From: Solen grandis
Lineage: Eukaryota; Mollusca; Bivalvia; Adapedonta; Solenidae
Length of the DNA stretch: 64,000 bases
Assembly (NCBI GenBank): GCA_021229015.1
Contig: CM037787.1
Coordinates: forward strand, 33,555,874-33,619,873
Reading direction: 5' to 3'
Made by a program: the position numbers and the translations under genes. The notes beneath the pieces are model-generated. The model ran no database searches, was not told the DNA's origin, and was given only the letters and a program-made list of their open reading frames with translations. This document shows positions 59,386 through 64,000 of this stretch, piece by piece; positions within the stretch are counted from its first letter, which is position 1; each line of letters starts with the position of its first letter.

Positions 59386-60177
59386 AAGTATTGTGTGTCA
59401 ACGAAACAATGAATATACTGCTAGATGTTAACAAAAATGAAAATATCCAGTTTTAATCCTAAATTTATGCAAAAACATAAGACAATACAATATACACGAT
59501 TTCTATTTTTTTTTCAATATTGCTTAAATGAATGATGCTAACTCAATATTGCACTCAGTGATTTACAGTTGTCATTAATATTACTTACAAATGTTTATTT
59601 GAAAATATGGGGAATATATATTTTTTCTGCGAATATATATACTTCGCTCCGCAATTTGGTAAATTCAGTGTGTGATTTTTGGCTTAATTTATAGGTTATG
59701 AACGATTATGATCAGAAATATAGGTTAAATCAAAGGTTAGGTATAACAAGTATACCCCATAGAATTTTAACAAATGACATTTATGCAACAGTATTTATTT
59801 CATTTTCTCTCATAATGTTGCTATGGACGCTTTATTTGTCGCCGATATATTTATTTGTTCTTTCATTGACAACGCAAGTTGATACTCAATTAAATGAATA
59901 TCCAGGAGACAGATGCAAGGTTTAGCAGATGACCACGCTTCACCAGAAGCATTCATAGTTGACAAAGCTAATGTCCAAAAATCGAAAAACTTATAAAACA
60001 GCAGTTGCCAATACCATTCAAAAAGTATATACTTATCAGCTCACATGCATTTATCCAAATTTAATTTATCTTTAACACAAACATTAACAACACACACTAA
60101 GCATTAGAATGTGTACTATTTGTTTTGTTTTTTTCAAGGATAATATAAAGATCGATGTAATTCTGTCTTGCAAGATC

Positions 60178-60440
60178 GCACAAAACCTAATTAAGGGGTG
60201 CAGTTATATCAAACCAATACATGTGGTGGTATATATGTAATATATATACGCCACATAAATAGGTCCGCAAATTCGAAAATGTTCTATGGCAACCAGGATT
60301 CGAACCATTGACGTAAAATTTCAAATACGTATAACAGCGCTTCCAGATGAGTTAGAAAGCTGATATTTGGACTGAATATTAGTCTTCAATAGTTCTATTC
60401 AGTCTGTGAGGATGAACGTCATATGACGTATATATGTGTA
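60178..60440 (+). repeat. TGTGGTGGTATATA hairpin repeat copy 2, plus fragment of the 2405 family
   Basis: 60178-60264 repeats the 59288 unit with a different (AT)n centre. From 60286 to 60440 the words GGATTCGAACCATTGACGT, AATTTCAAATACGTATAA and GCGCTTCCAGATGAG match the 2405-3185 family. Confidence 0.7.
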
Positions 60441-60462
60441 TATGTCATGTACATAATGTTCA

Positions 60463-60510
60463 CGAATGACTGAAATACTGTCGGTGGGCCGTTAAAGCTA
60501 GGGTAACAAA
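60463..60510 (+). repeat. SINE tail fragment (family A)
   Basis: GAATGACTGAAATACTGTCGGTGGGCCGTTAAAGC matches the 3' part of family A only. 60511-61132 shows no gene. Confidence 0.7.
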
Positions 60511-61140
60511 GAAAATGATAAACGTTATAGAGATGTCGGAAGGTTTTGAACTGGGCGGCAGGTGTGGGTTTTGGAGACGATGTCTCTTACCCATGTAAGA
60601 AAGGGTCTAGGGCGTTCCTCTGAGATTTTTATATTTCCGAATATTTATTGAAAAGATAATTTAAATTGTTTGGGAGATTCAATAATGACTTTTAGAAATA
60701 CTAGATAATGTTTTGCTTGCCTTATAGCCTTACCACACATAAAAGCATTTTCGACTGTTTAATATTATCATATTAATAAATATATCACAATGGTGTCGAA
60801 AGGTGGTCCTTTAAAAATTTAAAACCTCAGATATGTCATGTATAAACCTCAGGTATACTATGTCAACGTTAAGGTTGATTATCAAGATAACCAAGAAAAT
60901 GGTTCATAAATATAGTAAAGATAACATTTGTGGAAATTTTAAACTGACATCGATGTTGAATTCAGCTAATATACTCCATAACTGCATCTGCACAGGATGT
61001 ATCCTCGGTTTGGTTAATTTAGTCATCAAGTTGAACAATTAACAGTTTTGTAAAAAAGCATCAGTATCTGTCGTTTTCTAGTTTATACTAATTAAAAATT
61101 ACAATTTACAAACAGAATAGATGTAACAATTGTCGTTTTC

Positions 61141-62343
61141 GGCTAATGGTATTTTGCGGAACGGAACGTAACGGAACGAACAATGTGACATCTTAAGGGG
61201 TAACGAGGAAAAACTGAGGAACATGGTATATGCATTTTGAAAGATATCTTAAGATGATATTCGATTTTTAACATTGTATATTAATTAATGTCAATTAATT
61301 TTACAAACAGTAAAACTAAAATTTTAAATCATAATTAGTGTAATCTACTTCTCGTTCCGTTCCGTTCCGTAAAATACCAATCGCTCTGAGGAATTGGTAT
61401 TTTACGGAACGTAACGGAACAGCAATTATTCGATGGTCATTAACCATTTTTTATGAACTGGAACATTTTTTGCATACAAAATCTTGCATGTCGTATGCAT
61501 GAGGATGACGGACGATGTGAACCGGAAAAATCATGTTACCTAGACGATGTGAACCCTACATTAATAGCATTTTATGATTATACATATATACTAAACATTA
61601 TTTGTGTTTTTCTTTTGTTTTCCCAACGTTATATCATTAAAATATCAAATAAAAAGTGTATAGTCGGTTTCTGTAATTAATATGTTGATTGATTTCAACA
61701 CCTATTTAACTGCATGTTATTAACCCGCTTAACAAAATAGTAGCACAATACACACAATTTTTGTGGATGGAAGAAACGATGGAAGATGGAAGACATGACC
61801 GAAATGCAGCAAGTTTTATTAACATTCGCGATTTTGCTTTTTCTACGTTAATATATTGGAGAGTGACAGCTTAATATGTCTCGTTCCGTTCCGTAAAATA
61901 CCAATCGCTCAGAGGAATTGGTATTTCACGAAACGGAACGGAACAGAAATTATAAATGTTTAGAAATAAATATGTTCAGTAGAAATTTCCAGCGCATATA
62001 CTCATGTATGTCATACGCGCTTGGGTTATTAAGACTAGAGTATATCATAAAATAATATGTTATGTTTTCGGTATATATGTGACATTATTGACATTTCTCG
62101 TTCCGTTCCGTAAAATACCAATCGCTCAGAGGAATTGGTATTTCACGGAACGGAACAGAAATTGTAAATGTTTAGAATACAATATGTTCAGTAGAAATTT
62201 CCAGCGCATATGCTCATGTATGTCATGCGCACTTGGGTTATTAAGACTTAAGTATATCATATAATAATATTTTATATTTTCGGTATATATGTGACATTAT
62301 TGTCATTTCTCGTTCCATTCCGTTCCGTAAAATACCAATAGCC
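61141..62343. mobile_element. Composite TIR element with 8-bp target duplication
   Basis: Outer ends GGCTAATGGTATTTTGCGG and complement of GGCTATTGGTATTTTACGG, continuing into GAACGGAACG repeats (CGGAAC/CGTAAC). Flanks TCGTTTTC at 61133-61140 and 62344-62351 are identical. Inside, three head-to-head TIR pairs (about 61352-61420, 61881-61946, 62098-62157) join as ...AATACCAAT-CGCTC(A/T)GAGGA-ATTGGTATT.... The last two interiors (about 217 and 213 bp) are tandem duplicates. GG-starting TIRs and 8-bp duplications occur in Merlin and MULE-type elements; the superfamily is not determined. No transposase ORF. Confidence 0.88.
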
Positions 62344-62439
62344 TCGTTTTCTAATTAAGAGGGATTAGTTTAAGGTAGAGGAAGGTAAATGAGATCGAAA
62401 TAAAAATATATCCGACCAGGACTGTCCGCTACAGAGCGC

Positions 62440-62670
62440 GAACCAAATTTGTTAGTATATTTCAACCGTGACGTCACATGACGTCCTATGTAGATGAACT
62501 TATTGCATTCAAAATGGCCAAAGTCACTGTCACTGCCTACTGTTAAAATTTCATGCTGCTGACTTATCGGCAGCCTGTTTTAATTTGAACCCCAAAAGGA
62601 GAAATGATAATAAGAAAAAAACAAACCCAAATGGTCTTTCTGCTAGAGGCAGAAAGCCCTAATAAACATA
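62440..62670 (+). repeat. 3' part of the 48058 family with TCTGC hairpin
   Basis: GTGACGTCACATGACGTCCTATG, TTGCATTCAAAATGG, CTGTTTTAATTTGAACCC, then GGTCTTTCTGC-TAGAG-GCAGAAAGCCC, a perfect hairpin, at 62632-62658. It parallels 48610-48850. Confidence 0.6.
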
Positions 62671-63640
62671 ACACATCCTATACGTTTTCCGCAGGTTTGT
62701 GGAAAGCAGTTATAGCAAAGGCAATAGGTTGCTGTAAAGTCATTTATTTTCGTTGACATCAAATTTCGTTCATTATGTACCTAAGGGAATTTCGTGGCTA
62801 CATTTATTCGTGGATCTATGTTCTAGAAAAAGTGAGCTCTATAATTATAAGAGACAAGTATTCATTTGGATTAATATTCGTGATCAAAACCCACCATGAA
62901 ATCGAAGAAAATTGTTGTCCCACGAAAATTAATGATTTCACAGTATCCGTATCAACTTTCTGGCTCTAGTATAAACAAATTCATCCTTAAATACAGTTCA
63001 TTCTCTCAAAAACGCCCTGCAATTCACCATTCAACACGGGAACTCTTTCCTGCGTAAGAACATCCGTATCGTGGTCAACCAACCCAATCACCGCTTTCTT
63101 TTCTTTCTTCAATTTGCTAGATTTTCATGTATAATACCTTATCCGAAAAACATGAATATCTGCCATGTTTGGTGACGTAATCACTTGAAATTTTCGAGAC
63201 CTTATGAACGTCTTAAGTTTCGACATGTTTGAAAATTTAAAGTTTATTGGTCAAATCGACGATTTTATATGATGTGTTCAATAATTCTTGCTTAAGTATG
63301 CATGACGTCATAACCACGTGACAAAACAATTTTTTTCTTGCAGTACGCATCACTTCAATTTTAACTCAATCAATTCAGAAAATAAATTAAGATTGACTCA
63401 AAATATATGATGCCAAGGCGAGAGATTTTATTGACGTAATAACCACGCCACTTAAGAGAAAATCATTCAGAAAATAGGAGGTAAACTCTTATGCCTATGT
63501 GCTGTCCAATTTTCATGCTTCTAACGCATTAGATACATTGTAACCTTTAAATGTATTTTAGGACCAATGAATGAAACTAGGTATTGCCATGAAATCTTAA
63601 TCCTTTCGAATTTGGAAGTTTGAATGCCAAAGGGCACACC
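62671..63640. other. No gene or clear repeat
   Basis: AT-rich sequence with scattered TGACGTCA/TGACGTAA words; no coding region. Confidence 0.5.
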
Positions 63641-64000
63641 TACATCCTAATATACATTATCTGTAAAAGTATTAAATAATCCAACCAGAATTTAAGGCTG
63701 TAGAGCGCAAAAAAAAACAAAAACAGTTAAAGCTGACGTCAAATCGGATATCATTTGACGTCATTGAAAATAATTTAATTTAATAATTTAGACCTTTTCT
63801 TTCGAGGCAATTTAATTTTCATGTTGCTTAGACATTGAACATATTTAAATTAACTCTTGAAGTAGGTTTGAAGAATAAGTATAATAATAATAATAATAAT
63901 AACTAGATTTCTTTTGTTCTGAACAAACGATAGGCCTTTCTGCTCTGCAAACCGTATTAAACCTGATAAATTTAATTACTTATCCTGCAGTTCATCATCT
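63641..64000 (+). repeat. Copy of the 48058 family running off the window
   Basis: AATCCAACCAGAATTTAAGGCTG, TGACGTCAAATCGGATATCATTTGACGTCA, (TAA)n at 63880-63902, then CTTTTGTTCTGAACAAACGATAGGCC and TTTCTGCTCTGCAAACC, the next unit's head, cut by the window end. Confidence 0.65.

Overview
The window looks like a piece of nuclear genome from a marine bivalve mollusc. It is AT-rich and intron-rich, without operons or long ORFs. It is crowded with tRNA-derived SINEs, miniature inverted-repeat transposons, and tandem-repeat-bearing elements ending in (GACG)n plus a hairpin and TAAAAA. The bivalve assignment is inferred from repeat style and was not tested by alignment.

Only one protein-coding gene is supported. 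It is an M1-family (gluzincin) aminopeptidase of the aminopeptidase N / ERAP type on the minus strand, read from about 33.9 kb down to about 17.8 kb. Ten exon pieces are colinear with the family: GAMEN plus HELAH, then the LNEGFA zinc glutamate, the region before the catalytic tyrosine, the GASIIRML helix, the linker, GYYRVNY, and the helical C-terminal domain. The clean exons join in phase. Exons for the N-terminal domain were not found upstream, where there is a 100-N gap (34415-34514). At least one C-terminal exon is also missing.

Region by region. 1-10 kb: SINEs, a 480-bp duplication, and three degenerate tandem-repeat elements. About 10.6-23.1 kb: a stretch of degraded consensus, with inflated homopolymers and frameshifts in aminopeptidase exons. 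It contains the 3' half of the gene and a corrupted copy of a repeat element whose clean copy is at 53.4-54.7 kb. 23.1-34.4 kb: the 5' part of the gene with introns carrying a hAT-like MITE, hairpin elements, and a 22-bp minisatellite built from the gene's own splice-donor sequence. 34.5-37.4 kb: a 1.1-kb foldback element with an 8-bp target duplication, nested palindromes and SINEs. 37.4-57.5 kb: no gene; four large tandem-repeat elements (37.4, 44.7, 51.0 and 53.4 kb), a GA-rich minisatellite, a pogo-like MITE and a tRNA-SINE cluster. 57.5-64 kb: AT-rich sequence with paired palindromes and a 1.2-kb composite TIR element (61141-62343) with a perfect 8-bp target duplication and three internal head-to-head TIR junctions.

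The most notable observations are the composite TIR element, the foldback element, the splice-donor-derived minisatellite, and the set of unrelated repeat families sharing one architecture (ACAAGAG head, satellite-like core, GACG run, terminal hairpin). I saw no reverse transcriptase, transposase or helicase coding sequence, so all mobile elements here appear non-autonomous.
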